Source: Verrucomicrobiaceae bacterium
Lineage (GTDB): Bacteria > Verrucomicrobiota > Verrucomicrobiia > Verrucomicrobiales > Akkermansiaceae
DNA length: 64,000 bases
Assembly (NCBI GenBank): GCA_027486655.1
Contig: JAIXOR010000051.1
Span: 124,001 to 188,000 of the forward strand
Direction of reading: 5' to 3'
Positions 43,351 to 53,338 of the stretch are shown here, piece after piece; position 1 is the first letter of the stretch, and each line of letters starts with the position of its first letter. The translations under genes and the position numbers were made by a program. A model generated the notes under the pieces. It saw only the letters and a list, made by a program, of their open reading frames with translations. It did not search any database and was not told where the DNA came from.

Positions 43351-44025
43351 TCAAGACGCGTTGTCATCCTCGATGCGGCCGTCGCGCATTTTCACCGTGC
43401 GGTCGCAGCGGCGGGCGAGGTCCGGATCATGAGTGGCGAGCACCAGCGTGCGGCCGCGGGCACGGACGAGGTCGAGCAGCAGGTCGAAGACTTTTTCCCG
43501 ATTGCTTTCATCGAGCGCGCCGGTCGGCTCGTCGCAGAGCAGCAGCTCGGGATCATTCATCAGCGAGCGGACGAGCGCGCCGCGCTGGCGTTCGCCGCCG
43601 GAGAGTTCGCGCACGCGCTGGCCGAGACGGTGGGCGACGCCGGTGGCCTCGGCGAGTTCACGCAGCCTGGCCATGCCCGCGTTGCGGTCGCCGCCGGTCG
43701 CGACCAGGGGCACGAGGCAGTTTTCCTGAAGCGTGAGGTCCGGCATCAGATGATGAAATTGGAACACATATCCGATGTGATGGCGGAGCAGGTCGATGCG
43801 CGTGGACTCGTTGACCACATCATGCCCGGAGACGCGGACCTTGCCGCGGTCCACTTCCTCCAGGCCGGAGATCACATTCAGCAGGGTGGACTTGCCACAG
43901 CCGGAGGTTCCGCAGAGCGCGACGATCCCGCCCTTGGGCACCTTGAGCGAAACGCCCTTGAGCACCTCGATGCGCCCGCGGTCGAAGCTCTTCCACACAT
44001 CCTCCACCAGCACCTGCCTGTCCAT
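43351..44025 (-). CDS. ABC transporter ATP-binding protein (LolD/MacB type)
   Basis: The 224-residue ATPase starts at MDRQVLVEDVWKSF, with AGGAGG five bases upstream, one of the best ribosome binding sites in the window. It has Walker A GTSGCGKST, the Q-loop FQFHHLMP, signature LSGGERQR, Walker B LLLCDEPTGALD and the switch His in ATHDPDLAR. These features fit the LolD/MacB/FtsE group. It lies 14 nt after its permease. The cargo could be lipoproteins, peptides or drugs and cannot be told from sequence. Confidence 0.93.
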   Translation of the reverse strand: MDRQVLVEDVWKSFDRGRIEVLKGVSLKVPKGGIVALCGTSGCGKSTLLNVISGLEEVDRGKVRVSGHDVVNESTRIDLLRHHIGYVFQFHHLMPDLTLQENCLVPLVATGGDRNAGMARLRELAEATGVAHRLGQRVRELSGGERQRGALVRSLMNDPELLLCDEPTGALDESNREKVFDLLLDLVRARGRTLVLATHDPDLARRCDRTVKMRDGRIEDDNAS

Positions 44026-44039
44026 GGATTCCTCCTGTT

Positions 44040-45152
44040 TCATTCGAATCTCAACGCCTCCGCGGGTTTGAGCCTGGCGGCGTACCAGGCGGGATAAAGC
44101 GCGCCCATCAGCGCGGTGAGGACGGCCAGCGTCATCGCGCCGGCCACTTCCTGCCAGCCGATCCGCGGCTCGACGTAACCTTGGAGCATCGGCACCCGCG
44201 CCAGCAGGTAGAGGCCTGCCGAACTGAGCGCCCAACCGGCAATGGTGCCGATGGCGGATACCAGCAACGACTCGCCGAAGATCATGCGCGCGACCTGGCC
44301 GCGGGAAAAGCCGCAGACCCGTGCGATGGCGATCTCCTTGATGCGGCTGAAGACCGATAGGATCATCGTGTTGGTGACACTCAGCCCGCCTAACAGAAAT
44401 GCGCAGCCACCGACCACCCAGGCCGTGGTCTTCATGATCCGGAACTGCGAGTAACCGCGGCTGAACTCCTCGTTTTCCAGCGCGGTGAGGCGCGGGTGGC
44501 GGGTGGCCATCCAGTCCTTCACTTCGGAGGGCTGGCTTCCCTCGGCCAGGGCCACGGTGACCACCGAGCAGACGCCCTCCTTGTGGAAGGCCTTCTGGCA
44601 GGCGAGCAAAGGCATGAAGACCCCGCCGTTTTCAAAGCCGTTTTCCATGCGCACCACACCGACGACCGGATAGAGGCCCTGTCCGAGCTCGATGTCCCCG
44701 CCGACGCGGGCATTGAGGAAATCCGCCGCGCGCTCGCCGAGGACCACGCCGCGGCCGTCATCGGTGAAGTCCGCGGCCTTGCCTTGCAGCCACTCGCCCT
44801 TGCGCAGGCGGCCGTCCCCGGCGCGGATGCCGAAGCAGGTGACCACCGGCCGGTCCGGGGCGGCGATGATGGTGAAAAGCACCGGCTGCGCCTCGCGGAC
44901 GAAGGATTGTTTCTCAAGCTCGTCGGCAAGATCCACCGGGACGTTGCTGAAGAACAGGTCCGAGACGTTCTTTTCGAAAACCACCATCTCGGCATCGCTG
45001 CGGAGGATGCGCTCGAACATCTTCACCGCACCGCCGAGCAGGCCGACCACGCTGAGCATGGTGGCGACGCCGAGCGCGATGCCGGTGGCTCCGATGGCGG
45101 TGCGCACCCGGTGCCGCCGCAGGTTGGTGAGGATCATCCGCCAGAGACTCAT
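44040..45152 (-). CDS. ABC transporter permease (MacB/FtsX family)
   Basis: The 370-residue protein has an N-terminal membrane helix after RRHRVRTAIGATGIALGVATM, a periplasmic MacB-type core domain of about 200 residues, and three C-terminal helices (TTAWVVGGCAFLLGGL, LLVSAIGTIAGWALS, VAGAMTLAVLTALMG) ending in the family-like ARLKPAEALRFE. It is partner to the ATPase immediately downstream. The 159-nt gap upstream contains only short inverted repeats (GGAAAAC/GTTTTCC and CGTAAC/GTTACG). Confidence 0.92.
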   Translation of the reverse strand: MSLWRMILTNLRRHRVRTAIGATGIALGVATMLSVVGLLGGAVKMFERILRSDAEMVVFEKNVSDLFFSNVPVDLADELEKQSFVREAQPVLFTIIAAPDRPVVTCFGIRAGDGRLRKGEWLQGKAADFTDDGRGVVLGERAADFLNARVGGDIELGQGLYPVVGVVRMENGFENGGVFMPLLACQKAFHKEGVCSVVTVALAEGSQPSEVKDWMATRHPRLTALENEEFSRGYSQFRIMKTTAWVVGGCAFLLGGLSVTNTMILSVFSRIKEIAIARVCGFSRGQVARMIFGESLLVSAIGTIAGWALSSAGLYLLARVPMLQGYVEPRIGWQEVAGAMTLAVLTALMGALYPAWYAARLKPAEALRFE

Positions 45153-45311
45153 GCCGAAGGGTGGAAGGCGCGGCGCATTTGTCGAGACCCGCGTCGTTCC
45201 GGGCCCACGGAAAACCCACGGGTGCCCGGTCGCAAGTGTTTTCCACGGAACCCAAGGGCCTTCCCCGTAACGGAGCGGTTACGCGGCGGACGCTCTAACA
45301 GGCTGTTGGCT

Positions 45312-47741
45312 TCATTCGTCCTCGATCTCCAGCCGGCGCGGACGGTTCAGCGGGATGGCCTCTTCGGTGCCATCGAGGTCCAGGCTGTCCAGCACGTTGG
45401 TGCGGCGCCGGATCAAGCCGGGCTCGGTGGTGGTGGCGGCGAAGCTCGGCAGCTCGGTGTGGTAGGGATCGTCCCCTAACAGAACAGGTGCCTTCGGCCG
45501 GACCGGCACGGCGTCCAGCGCGGGCAGGTTGAGCAGCGGGGATTCGTGCTGCGGTCCGTCACCCGCGACGCCGGAGTGGATGCCGCAGAAGGGCAGTTTC
45601 TCGGTGCCCTTGCGGAAATACTCCGGGATGCCGGTGGAGCGGGAGCGCACGACGCCGGTGGAGGGATCCTCGGCATATTCCTGGCAGAACTGGGTGGCGC
45701 GCTGGCCGGAGACCGAGCAGATCGGCACCTGCACGACGTTGTCCGGCGGAGCAAGGCTGCCCCCGCCGAAACCCGGAGCCGCGGCATTCATGGCAGCCTG
45801 CCAGACGGGCATGGCGAGATCCCGGCTGAAGGCCCCGGGGTAGATGGGATCGCCATTCGCGTTGAGAAAGCCGGTCCACACTCCGCAGGTGATGCGGCGG
45901 TTGTAGCCGAGGAACCAACAATCGGCGAAATCATGAGTGGAGCCGCCTTTGCCAGCTCCGGTGAAGGGTTTCTCGATAAGTCCGTCCAATGCGCCCTTCG
46001 AGCTGCCGCGATAAAGCGAGCCGGCCATCATGCTGTGGATCTGCCAGGCGGTGGCGGGATCGACGACCGGCTTGTGGGTCACCGGCGGACGCGGGCGGCG
46101 GTAAACGATGCGCCCGGTGGGACTTTCCACGCGGTCCACGTAGACGAGATCCTCCGGCCCGAGGTGGCCGCCGAGCGGGAAAGCCGCCATCGCCCGCACG
46201 GCCTGCTTGAGCGAGACTTCCTCGAAGCCGACCGCGACACGGCGAAGCAGCTCGGCTTTCTGGAGCGGAAAACCGAAGGCACAAGCGGTATCCACCACGC
46301 GCTGCAGGCCGATCTGATCGGCAAAGCGAACGGTCGCGCCGATCTTCGAATGCTCGAGCGCCTCGCGGGCCGGGATTTTCCCTTCGTAGACGGGCGAGGC
46401 GACCTCCATGCCCCACTCGCCGAGGATGCCCTCGCGGCCGCCCACCATCACCGAGCGGTTGTCCATCGCCTCGTCCTCCACGATCGTGGCCGGAGTAAGT
46501 CCGTTCTCCAGGCCGGCGGCATAGATGAAGGGGAAGAAGGCGGTGCCGAGCGGACGCTTGCCGAGCTCGATGAAATCGTAGGGCACCTGGGCGTAATCGC
46601 GGCCGCCGACGTGGGCGAGAACCTCTCCCGATTCGTGATCGATCATCAGGCATGCGCCCTGAAGGTATTCGGCGGGTTTGGTGGAGTTGCTTTTACGATA
46701 GTCCTCGTACTTCTGGCGTTTGTATCCGGTGCGGTTCTCCGCGCGGTTGAGGCTTTCCAGCAGGGACTGCTGGGCGGCCTCCTGGGCCTCGGCGAGAATG
46801 GTGGTGTGAACCGTGAAGCCACCGGAGGCCAGCGCGTCCTCACCAAGCGCACGGCCGACGGCTTCCGCGACGCGTTCGTAGAGGTGGGTGGTGCCGCGGC
46901 GGAGCGGCTTGGGATTGAGGGTGAGCGGCAGCGCCTTGAGACGGGTGAGCTCCGCACCATCGATGAAGCCCTCCTCGCGCATGCGGCTGAGCACGTAGTT
47001 CCGCCCGTCCCGGTTCACCTCCGGATTGTTGAGCGGGGAGCGGAGCGTGGGGTTCTTGATCAGGGTGACGAGAGAGGCGCACTCCTCGGCTGTTAGATCC
47101 ATCGGCTCCTTGCCGAAGTAACCGAGCGAGGCGGAGCGGATTCCATAGAAGCCGCTGCCGAAATAGATGCGGTTCAGATAGAACTCGAGGATCTCGGATT
47201 TCTTGTAGCGTTTCTCAATGCGCATCGCGAGGAACATCTCCACGAGCTTGCGCTGGATAGTGCCTTCCTTGCGCTGCACGGCCTCTTCCTTGAGGTTGTA
47301 GGCGTTTCTCGCGAGCTGCTGGGTGATGGTGCTGCCGCCCTGGGCATTGCCCTCCGCGGTGAATTTGAGGGCGCGCATGGTGCCCACGTAGTCCACCCCT
47401 CCGTGGCTGAGGAAGCGCGAGTCCTCACCGGCGCGCAGGGCCTTGATGAAAATGTCCGGCACTTTGGAGATAGGGATCACGCTGCGGTTCTGCACGAAGA
47501 TCCGGCCGATCTCCTTGCCGTTGCGGTCCACGATGATGCTGGGGATTTCCAGGTCGTTGATGCGGTCCAGATCGTAAGTCGCGGCCCGCAGTCGGTATTC
47601 GCGGGTGTATCCCTCGACGAAGATCCATCCGGCCAGGCCGGTGATCACACCGAGCAGCAGCAGCGTGAGCCAGAAGCCTTTGCGCTTGTAGAACCGCGGG
47701 GGGCGGGTCTTCCTTCGGTTCGTATTCTGAATGGTGGCCAT
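45312..47741 (-). CDS. class A penicillin-binding protein with intact GT51 but degenerate transpeptidase motifs
   Basis: The 809-residue product starts at MATIQNTNRRK, with a membrane helix near residues 24-43. The GT51 glycosyltransferase looks active: the catalytic Glu in GEDSRF (E106), GGSTITQQLARN and SEILEFYLNRIYFG. The transpeptidase domain (about 360-640) keeps its frame but not its motifs. The expected S-x-x-K is TAFF (T400-F403) in KRPLGTAFFPF, S-x-N is SKI (465-467), and KTGT is KGGST (598-602). It should therefore polymerise glycan but probably neither crosslinks nor binds penicillin. Its start lies 19 nt from the divergent MidA-like gene. Confidence 0.9.
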   Translation of the reverse strand: MATIQNTNRRKTRPPRFYKRKGFWLTLLLLGVITGLAGWIFVEGYTREYRLRAATYDLDRINDLEIPSIIVDRNGKEIGRIFVQNRSVIPISKVPDIFIKALRAGEDSRFLSHGGVDYVGTMRALKFTAEGNAQGGSTITQQLARNAYNLKEEAVQRKEGTIQRKLVEMFLAMRIEKRYKKSEILEFYLNRIYFGSGFYGIRSASLGYFGKEPMDLTAEECASLVTLIKNPTLRSPLNNPEVNRDGRNYVLSRMREEGFIDGAELTRLKALPLTLNPKPLRRGTTHLYERVAEAVGRALGEDALASGGFTVHTTILAEAQEAAQQSLLESLNRAENRTGYKRQKYEDYRKSNSTKPAEYLQGACLMIDHESGEVLAHVGGRDYAQVPYDFIELGKRPLGTAFFPFIYAAGLENGLTPATIVEDEAMDNRSVMVGGREGILGEWGMEVASPVYEGKIPAREALEHSKIGATVRFADQIGLQRVVDTACAFGFPLQKAELLRRVAVGFEEVSLKQAVRAMAAFPLGGHLGPEDLVYVDRVESPTGRIVYRRPRPPVTHKPVVDPATAWQIHSMMAGSLYRGSSKGALDGLIEKPFTGAGKGGSTHDFADCWFLGYNRRITCGVWTGFLNANGDPIYPGAFSRDLAMPVWQAAMNAAAPGFGGGSLAPPDNVVQVPICSVSGQRATQFCQEYAEDPSTGVVRSRSTGIPEYFRKGTEKLPFCGIHSGVAGDGPQHESPLLNLPALDAVPVRPKAPVLLGDDPYHTELPSFAATTTEPGLIRRRTNVLDSLDLDGTEEAIPLNRPRRLEIEDE

Positions 47742-47760
47742 GCCGGATCCGGATTCAACA

Positions 47761-48939
47761 ATGCCCGCTCGGGGGAGAAATCGTTCACAGGAGTATCCGA
47801 TCGGAGCGCCTCCCGCAACCCCTTCGTTGGAGGGCATCCTGCGCGGGAAAATCCACGCCGCGGGGCCGCTGACCTTTCCGGACTACCTGATGGACCACCT
47901 CTATCACCCGGAGCTCGGCTACTATGCGAACGCCGTGCGGAAAATCGGGCGCGGCGGGGATTTTTTCACCAGCGTGAGCGTGGGCCCGTTGTTCGGGGAG
48001 CTGCTGGCGCGGCGGTTTCTCCGCCATTTCCGGGAATCCGGCAGCCCGTCCCGCTGGCGGCTGATCGAGTGTGGAGCGCACGATGGATCGCTGGCGGCCG
48101 ATGTGCTGAGAGCACTCCGCCGACTCGACGCCACGGCCTTCTCCCGCCTCGAATATGTGATCGCCGAGCCGCTCGCCGCCCTCAAACGGGCGCAACAGGA
48201 TCGCCTGGCGGAGTTTTCCGAAATCGTGGCTTTTCCGGATTCATTGGCGGATGCGGCCCGCGCTCCCCTTCCCGGTGCGGCGTTTGGAAACGAACTGCTG
48301 GATGCCCTGCCCTTCCACGTCGTCGAGCGGAGGGACGGCCGCTGGCTCGAGTGCCGCGTGGGCATCGGGTCCGGGGACGAGCTGGCCTGGCAGACGGCCG
48401 AAATCGATGATCCCCGTTTGGCCGCGGAGCTAGAAAAGATCGGCGGGGACTTTCCCGATGGCTACCGGACCGAGCTGCGCACCTGCTACGGAGACTTCCT
48501 CGCACCGCTGGCAAGCGCGCTGGACCAGGGATTGATGATCTGGCCGGACTATGGATTCGCGCGGGCCGACTACTATCACCCGGACCGCCGGGCGGGCACG
48601 CTGCGCACGTTTCTGGACCACCGGGCCGGCGAGGATCCCTTCGTTTCACCGGGCGGCTGCGACGTCACCGCCCACGTCGACTTCACCGCGGTGGCGGAGG
48701 CCGCCATCGCGCTGGGGGCGCGCGTCCTGGAATTCGAACGGCAGGGTGCCTGGCTCACCAGCCTTGCGCGGGAATGGTTGATGGCCCAGGAGGGACGACC
48801 GGATGCCGCAGCGCTGAGGCAGTTCCAGACACTCACCCACCCGGCACATCTCGGCGGGGCTTTCCAGGTCATCGAACTTTCATGGCGTCCGGGCACCGTG
48901 GCGGATGCGGAAACCGCCGCACGGCGATTGTGGGGCTGA
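47761..48939 (+). CDS. MidA/NDUFAF7-like SAM-dependent methyltransferase
   Basis: The 392-residue product has GPLTFPDYLMDHLYHPELGYY and GDFFTSVSVGPLFGELLA, the hallmark of the NDUFAF7/COG1565 family, then the AdoMet segment LIECGAHDGSLAADVL and FGNELLDALPFHV. The mitochondrial relative methylates an arginine of complex I; bacterial substrates are unproven. The start is uncertain: ATGs at 47731 and 47740 would overlap the divergent PBP gene, so I use 47761. Confidence 0.88.
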   Translation: MPARGRNRSQEYPIGAPPATPSLEGILRGKIHAAGPLTFPDYLMDHLYHPELGYYANAVRKIGRGGDFFTSVSVGPLFGELLARRFLRHFRESGSPSRWRLIECGAHDGSLAADVLRALRRLDATAFSRLEYVIAEPLAALKRAQQDRLAEFSEIVAFPDSLADAARAPLPGAAFGNELLDALPFHVVERRDGRWLECRVGIGSGDELAWQTAEIDDPRLAAELEKIGGDFPDGYRTELRTCYGDFLAPLASALDQGLMIWPDYGFARADYYHPDRRAGTLRTFLDHRAGEDPFVSPGGCDVTAHVDFTAVAEAAIALGARVLEFERQGAWLTSLAREWLMAQEGRPDAAALRQFQTLTHPAHLGGAFQVIELSWRPGTVADAETAARRLWG

Positions 48940-48990
48940 GGAAAATTGCGTTCTTGCCCGCCCCCATGCCGCCGCTAGATTCCCGCCCAG

Positions 48991-49072
48991 GCCGGGATGG
49001 CGGAATTGGTAGACGCGCCAGATTTAGGTTCTGGTATCGAAAGGTGTGCAGGTTCGAGTCCTGTTCCCGGCA
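48991..49072 (+). tRNA. tRNA-Leu (anticodon TAG)
   Basis: The acceptor GCCGGGA (48991-48997) pairs with TCCCGGC (49065-49071), with discriminator A at 49072. The anticodon stem CCAGA/TCTGG holds the loop TTTAGGT, giving anticodon TAG. A long variable arm (TATCGAAAGGTGTG region) marks it as class II. CCA is not encoded, unlike the tRNA-Pro in this window. Confidence 0.96.
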
Positions 49073-49114
49073 CTTTTGGGCGGTTGGCTCGCGGTTCTTT
49101 CCGGCGATTCGCGC

Positions 49115-49205
49115 CTTGCACCGCCCTGCCTGGCGAAAGAAGTCGGAACGGGGCATCGCAGCGGGCAAGATCGCGCGCAGTGCCTTGCCGGCCCGAAGGT
49201 GCAAG
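49115..49205. other. gene-free stretch with distant inverted repeat
   Basis: The 264-nt gap between tRNA-Leu and the beta-helix gene holds no coding frame I believe. CTTGCACC (49115-49122) and GGTGCAAG (49198-49205) are perfect 8-bp complements enclosing GC-rich sequence, so a structured RNA leader is possible but unsupported by any known family. Confidence 0.3.
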
Positions 49206-49236
49206 CGGCCCGGGGTGGGATAGCGCGACGCGTTTC

Positions 49237-49264
49237 TTGCTTTTCGGGCAGGATTTCCTATCTT
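49237..49264 (+). promoter_or_regulatory. candidate promoter for the duplicated beta-helix gene
   Basis: TTGCTT (49237-49242) and TATCTT (49259-49264) are separated by 16 nt, about 70 nt before ATG 49337. Each hexamer matches consensus at four of six positions. Confidence 0.4.
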
Positions 49265-49336
49265 TGAAGGGGTCCGGATGGCTGCGTCACCTTCAGTTCT
49301 GCGGACACCCTGTCTTCTGCTTTCACCTTCACCCTT

Positions 49337-51664
49337 ATGAATCACCCGTCCTTTTCCGCGCTGATGCGCGGCGTGCTGGCCTCCGCCCTTGTCGTGGGGA
49401 TGGCTCCGGTCCTTGCCGCGGCCACCTTCACCGTCACGCCGTCGTCCAACCCGGTGAATTCCTCGTATACCAAGTACACCACCTACAACAGCTACACGAA
49501 GCAGTATTACATGCTCCGGTCCTATCTGGAGAAGCTGGAGGCCTCCGGGGGCGGGACCCTGAATCTCTCGAAAGGCACCTACACCGTGCCCTCGACCCTG
49601 TATGTGTCGGGAAAGGTCACGATCAACCTCGCCGACGGTGTGGTTCTGGCCAAGGGCAACAACACCGGCACCTCGAAGTTCACCGCCAGCCGCAGCCTCT
49701 TCCAGTTTGTTTCCACCGCACGTTCCCTGAAGACCGCGGCGGCCAAGGGCTATGGCGGCGAGTCCGGCATCCGCATCTACGGCAAGGGCTCCGCCACCAT
49801 CGATATGAAGAACGTCAATGGCAGCGTGGCCATGGTGTTCGGAAACAACTCGGACGTCATCGTCAAGGGCATCACCTTCCGCAACATGTATGACGGCAAC
49901 TACATCCGGATGTCCGCATGCAGCAATCTGCGCATCCTGCGAAACCGCTTCCTTGCGGCCAAGCCGACCGCCTCGCTGAACAATCCCGCCATCCTTCTCT
50001 GCGTGCCGGACGCGGTGACCGACAACTTCGCCTACGCCTGGAGCGCCGCGGACAAGACCCCCAACACCGGCATCACCATCAGCGGCAACACTTTTGACGG
50101 TGTGGAGCGGGCCATCGGCAGCAATGTTTACACTCCGGCCGTCTATCACAAGGCCGTCACCATCCGCAACAACACCATCCGCAACACAGGCTCCGACGCC
50201 ATCCGGGCGATCAACTGGGAAGGCGTCGTCTTCACCGGCAACACGCTCGAAAACATCCGCCCCGGCGAGGATTTCCGCGGTCTTCTCGGCAGCGGGGTCC
50301 GCGGCATCACCGCCTCGGGAAACATCTTCCGCAACCTCGGCCGGCCGATGCAGTTCATGCCGTACCGGAATCTGAGCGTGGGATCGAGCTACCCGGTGAC
50401 CTACAACGTGCTCGGAGATGCCGACCGGGAGTCGTTCAAGGACAACCAGGCCACGGACTGCCGCGAGGAATTCGTGCGGATCAACAAGGTGTTTGAGGAG
50501 TTCGAAAAGGAAACCGACTACGTCTATGTGGGTCCGGAAAGCAACAACCTCGTGATCAATCCGGATTCGAGGAACTACAAGGGGGCTTACCAACATTCGG
50601 AAACGAACACCTATCAGACGCGCCACTATTTCCTGATCCGCTCGTGCATGGAGGCTCTGGAGCGGCAGGGCGGAGGCACGCTCGTCCTTGAGGCCGGCAT
50701 CTACCGCCTGAGCAACTCGGTGGCTGTGCCATCGAATGTCACGATCACCTTCAGGGATGGCGTCGTGGTCCGCAAGATCATGGAAACCGGCACCCCCAAG
50801 TTCGACGAGGCGCTGACCATGTTCGAGTGCATCAGACCGTCGCGGGCGACCACGGCCGGCATTTACTCGCGCTACAACGGCGAGACCAACATCCACTTCA
50901 AGGGCGAGGGGAACGCGAGGATCGACCTCGATTCCGCCCTCGAGGCCATCGCCATCACCTGCGGTCACAACACCAACATCTCGGTGTCCGGACTCCGGTT
51001 CACCAACAGCAACAAGGGGCACTTCATGGAGGTGGATGCCACCAGCGGCATCGTCATTTCCGGAAACACCTTCGAGGGCTCCATCGCCTCGCCCAAGCAG
51101 AACGACGAGGCGATCAACCTGGACACTCCGGACCTGAGAACCCAGGGCTTTGACTACGTGTGGACCACCTATGACTCGACGCCGAACCGCGACGTGCTCA
51201 TTGAAAACAACCTGTTCCGGAACCTCGACGTCGCCGTGGGGACTCACATGTATTCGCAGGACAAGTTTCACACCAACGTGGTCATCCGGAACAACACGAT
51301 GAACACGACCCGGCGGGAAGCCATCCGGATGCTGAACTGGAAGGACGCCATCATCGAGAACAACCTGATCATGAACGTCGCGGACAAGCCGGACGGCACC
51401 CAGAACCGGGGCATTCTCGCGAGCGGCGTGAAGAATCCGATGATCCGCGGCAACACCTTCAGGAACATGTCCAGACCCATCCAGTTCATGCCCTTCCAGG
51501 ACGGGAAAACCGGGTATCCGCCGACCTACAACCGGATTTTCGCCGCCAACCGCCAGGCGCTGCAGACCAATACGCTGGTGAACGTGGTGGAGACCTTTGT
51601 CCGGATCAACACGATCCTCGGCGAGTTCTTCGCCGGGACGGAAAAGATCGAGATCGGCAACTGA
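49337..51664 (+). CDS. secreted beta-helix protein with two tandem copies of one domain
   Basis: The 775-residue product has a signal peptide (residues 1-29, ending LAAATF). Two homologous halves of about 370 residues follow. The first opens QYYMLRSYLEKLEASGGGTL and the second HYFLIRSCMEALERQGGGTL. Both then repeat the order NVTITFRDGVVV-like strand, SGNTFDG/SGNTFEG, VVIRNNTMN-like, and a closing RPMQFMPY/RPIQFMPF. The fold is a right-handed parallel beta-helix, seen in polysaccharide lyases and depolymerases. No lyase catalytic set is recognisable. It converges with the oxidoreductase gene with a 1-nt gap. Confidence 0.88.
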   Translation: MNHPSFSALMRGVLASALVVGMAPVLAAATFTVTPSSNPVNSSYTKYTTYNSYTKQYYMLRSYLEKLEASGGGTLNLSKGTYTVPSTLYVSGKVTINLADGVVLAKGNNTGTSKFTASRSLFQFVSTARSLKTAAAKGYGGESGIRIYGKGSATIDMKNVNGSVAMVFGNNSDVIVKGITFRNMYDGNYIRMSACSNLRILRNRFLAAKPTASLNNPAILLCVPDAVTDNFAYAWSAADKTPNTGITISGNTFDGVERAIGSNVYTPAVYHKAVTIRNNTIRNTGSDAIRAINWEGVVFTGNTLENIRPGEDFRGLLGSGVRGITASGNIFRNLGRPMQFMPYRNLSVGSSYPVTYNVLGDADRESFKDNQATDCREEFVRINKVFEEFEKETDYVYVGPESNNLVINPDSRNYKGAYQHSETNTYQTRHYFLIRSCMEALERQGGGTLVLEAGIYRLSNSVAVPSNVTITFRDGVVVRKIMETGTPKFDEALTMFECIRPSRATTAGIYSRYNGETNIHFKGEGNARIDLDSALEAIAITCGHNTNISVSGLRFTNSNKGHFMEVDATSGIVISGNTFEGSIASPKQNDEAINLDTPDLRTQGFDYVWTTYDSTPNRDVLIENNLFRNLDVAVGTHMYSQDKFHTNVVIRNNTMNTTRREAIRMLNWKDAIIENNLIMNVADKPDGTQNRGILASGVKNPMIRGNTFRNMSRPIQFMPFQDGKTGYPPTYNRIFAANRQALQTNTLVNVVETFVRINTILGEFFAGTEKIEIGN

Positions 51665-51665
51665 C

Positions 51666-53153
51666 TCAGACCTCCGCGGCAGGAGGAACCACGAAGGGCT
51701 CGCGGTAGGATCGCACCAGATACTCCGCAGCCCGGGGTTGCCGTGGGAGCGGGTTCTTGAGGTCACCGGGCTCCAGGACTTCTCCCAGAAGGATCGGATC
51801 CGTCACTCCGTTCTCGTCCAGGTTTCCGCGCAGCGCGGCCAGCCGCTCCAGCACGAGGGCGGGCGCGCCGAGCTCCCTGAAGCGGTCCTGGATCTCCGGG
51901 TCCGTGGCAGGCCTGGCCATCCGGTACGAGATGTTTCCGAAGTGACACAGGTCGCTCGACACGATCCCCTCGACAAGGTCACCCCTCACCTGGGCCGGAT
52001 CCTCGTTGCGGACCGCATCGAGGAAATTCTGATAGTGATTGAGCTGGCGGCCGGGAAAGCGGCGGACCTCCTTGCCCTCGGTATCATAAAGCGTGGCGAA
52101 CCCCGCCTGATAGATGATGCGGCCCTTGGTGCCGTGGAACACGATGCCATTCTCGATGCCGAGGTAGGGATCTGGCTTGAGGCCGAGCACATCCTGCAGC
52201 ACCCAGATTTTTCCGAAGCGGTGGAGCGTGAGCATGTTGTTGGGCGTCTCACCGCTGTCCGGCGGGCCGAAGCGTCCTCCGCAGCTGAGGACGAGGTCGC
52301 CATAGCCCTTGAGGTCGAGGGCGATGCGCACGGCGTCGATGCGGTGGATGCCGTTGTTTCCGAGCGCGCCGTTGCCGAATTCCCACTGCCAGTGCCAGTG
52401 GTAGTGGAACTTGGCCCGGGTGACCGATGACTTCTCCGCAGGGCCGCACCAGAGGTCGAAGTCCACGCTTTCCGGCACCGGGCTTGCCGCGGCAAAGCCG
52501 ACGGGCGGGCGGTCTTTGTGGGTGAGGCACTGGACCAGTTCGATCTCGCCGATGCCGCCATTGCGCATGAACTCGCCTGCGGCGGCCAGCGATGTGTTCG
52601 AGCGGAGTTGGGTGCCGGACTGGACGACCTTCCCGTATTTCCTGGCGGCGGCGATCACGCTCGGCCCCTCGGACCAGGTGTGGGTGATCGGCTTCTCGAC
52701 GTAGACGTGCTTGCCGGCCTTCAGCGCCCAAATGGTGGCGAGAGCATGCCAGTGATGGGGAGTGGCGATGGCAATCGCATCCACCAGCGGATCCCGGAGC
52801 ACGGCGCGGAGATCCTGGACGACCTTGGGTTTCCTTCCCGTGGCTTTCTGGATCGCGGCGGCGGCGGCCGCACCGCTTTTCAAATCGACATCGCAGACGT
52901 GGGAAATCGTGCAATCCCTCAGCTTCATGAAGGCCTCGATGTGTTTCTTGCCATGCCCGCCCACTCCGATGATGGCGACGTTGAGGGGCATCCGGGCCAT
53001 GAGCAGGGAGACCTTGCGCTTGAGCTCGGCAATCTCCCGCTCAAGGTCGGCACGCGAGACGGGATCGGCACCGGGTGCCTTCGGAGCTTCGGTTTCACCA
53101 AGACGCCTGCGAACCCATCGCAGGGACTTTCGGATGGAGCGTTGGAGAATCAT
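51666..53153 (-). CDS. Gfo/Idh/MocA family oxidoreductase
   Basis: The 495-residue product starts at [19 protein letters not shown], followed by a coiled-coil stretch ([16 protein letters not shown]) before the Rossmann domain ([17 protein letters not shown]). The family motif EKP appears in [11 protein letters not shown], and the second domain has [16 protein letters not shown] with a likely catalytic His. Such enzymes oxidise or reduce sugars using NAD(P). There is no Tat signal, unlike many PVC relatives; the N-terminal basic helix is unusual. It is separated by 185 nt from the divergent acetyltransferase gene. Confidence 0.9.
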   Translation of the reverse strand: MILQRSIRKSLRWVRRRLGETEAPKAPGADPVSRADLEREIAELKRKVSLLMARMPLNVAIIGVGGHGKKHIEAFMKLRDCTISHVCDVDLKSGAAAAAAIQKATGRKPKVVQDLRAVLRDPLVDAIAIATPHHWHALATIWALKAGKHVYVEKPITHTWSEGPSVIAAARKYGKVVQSGTQLRSNTSLAAAGEFMRNGGIGEIELVQCLTHKDRPPVGFAAASPVPESVDFDLWCGPAEKSSVTRAKFHYHWHWQWEFGNGALGNNGIHRIDAVRIALDLKGYGDLVLSCGGRFGPPDSGETPNNMLTLHRFGKIWVLQDVLGLKPDPYLGIENGIVFHGTKGRIIYQAGFATLYDTEGKEVRRFPGRQLNHYQNFLDAVRNEDPAQVRGDLVEGIVSSDLCHFGNISYRMARPATDPEIQDRFRELGAPALVLERLAALRGNLDENGVTDPILLGEVLEPGDLKNPLPRQPRAAEYLVRSYREPFVVPPAAEV

Positions 53154-53338
53154 ATCAGTCGATGGGGTTGCACGTTGCGCAAGGAAACCGGCGGAACCTT
53201 CCCAGGCTGTCGACTCAAACAGAAAAGCATCCCGGATCCATTCAAAAAACCGAAACCGCCGGACCACCCGAACGCCGCTTGCCATCACCGGCAAAGCTCC
53301 TAACATCGGGCCTGCCCTCCGAAGGGAAGCCCACGCTC

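Noticed and set aside
48991-49336. Possible attachment site at tRNA-Leu for an integrated element
   Set aside because: There is no integrase and I see no duplicated tRNA 3' end in the window.
48869-51766. 965-codon minus-strand open frame
   Set aside because: It is antisense to the beta-helix gene and crosses tRNA-Leu. The opposite strand has a signal peptide, a duplicated domain and a promoter.
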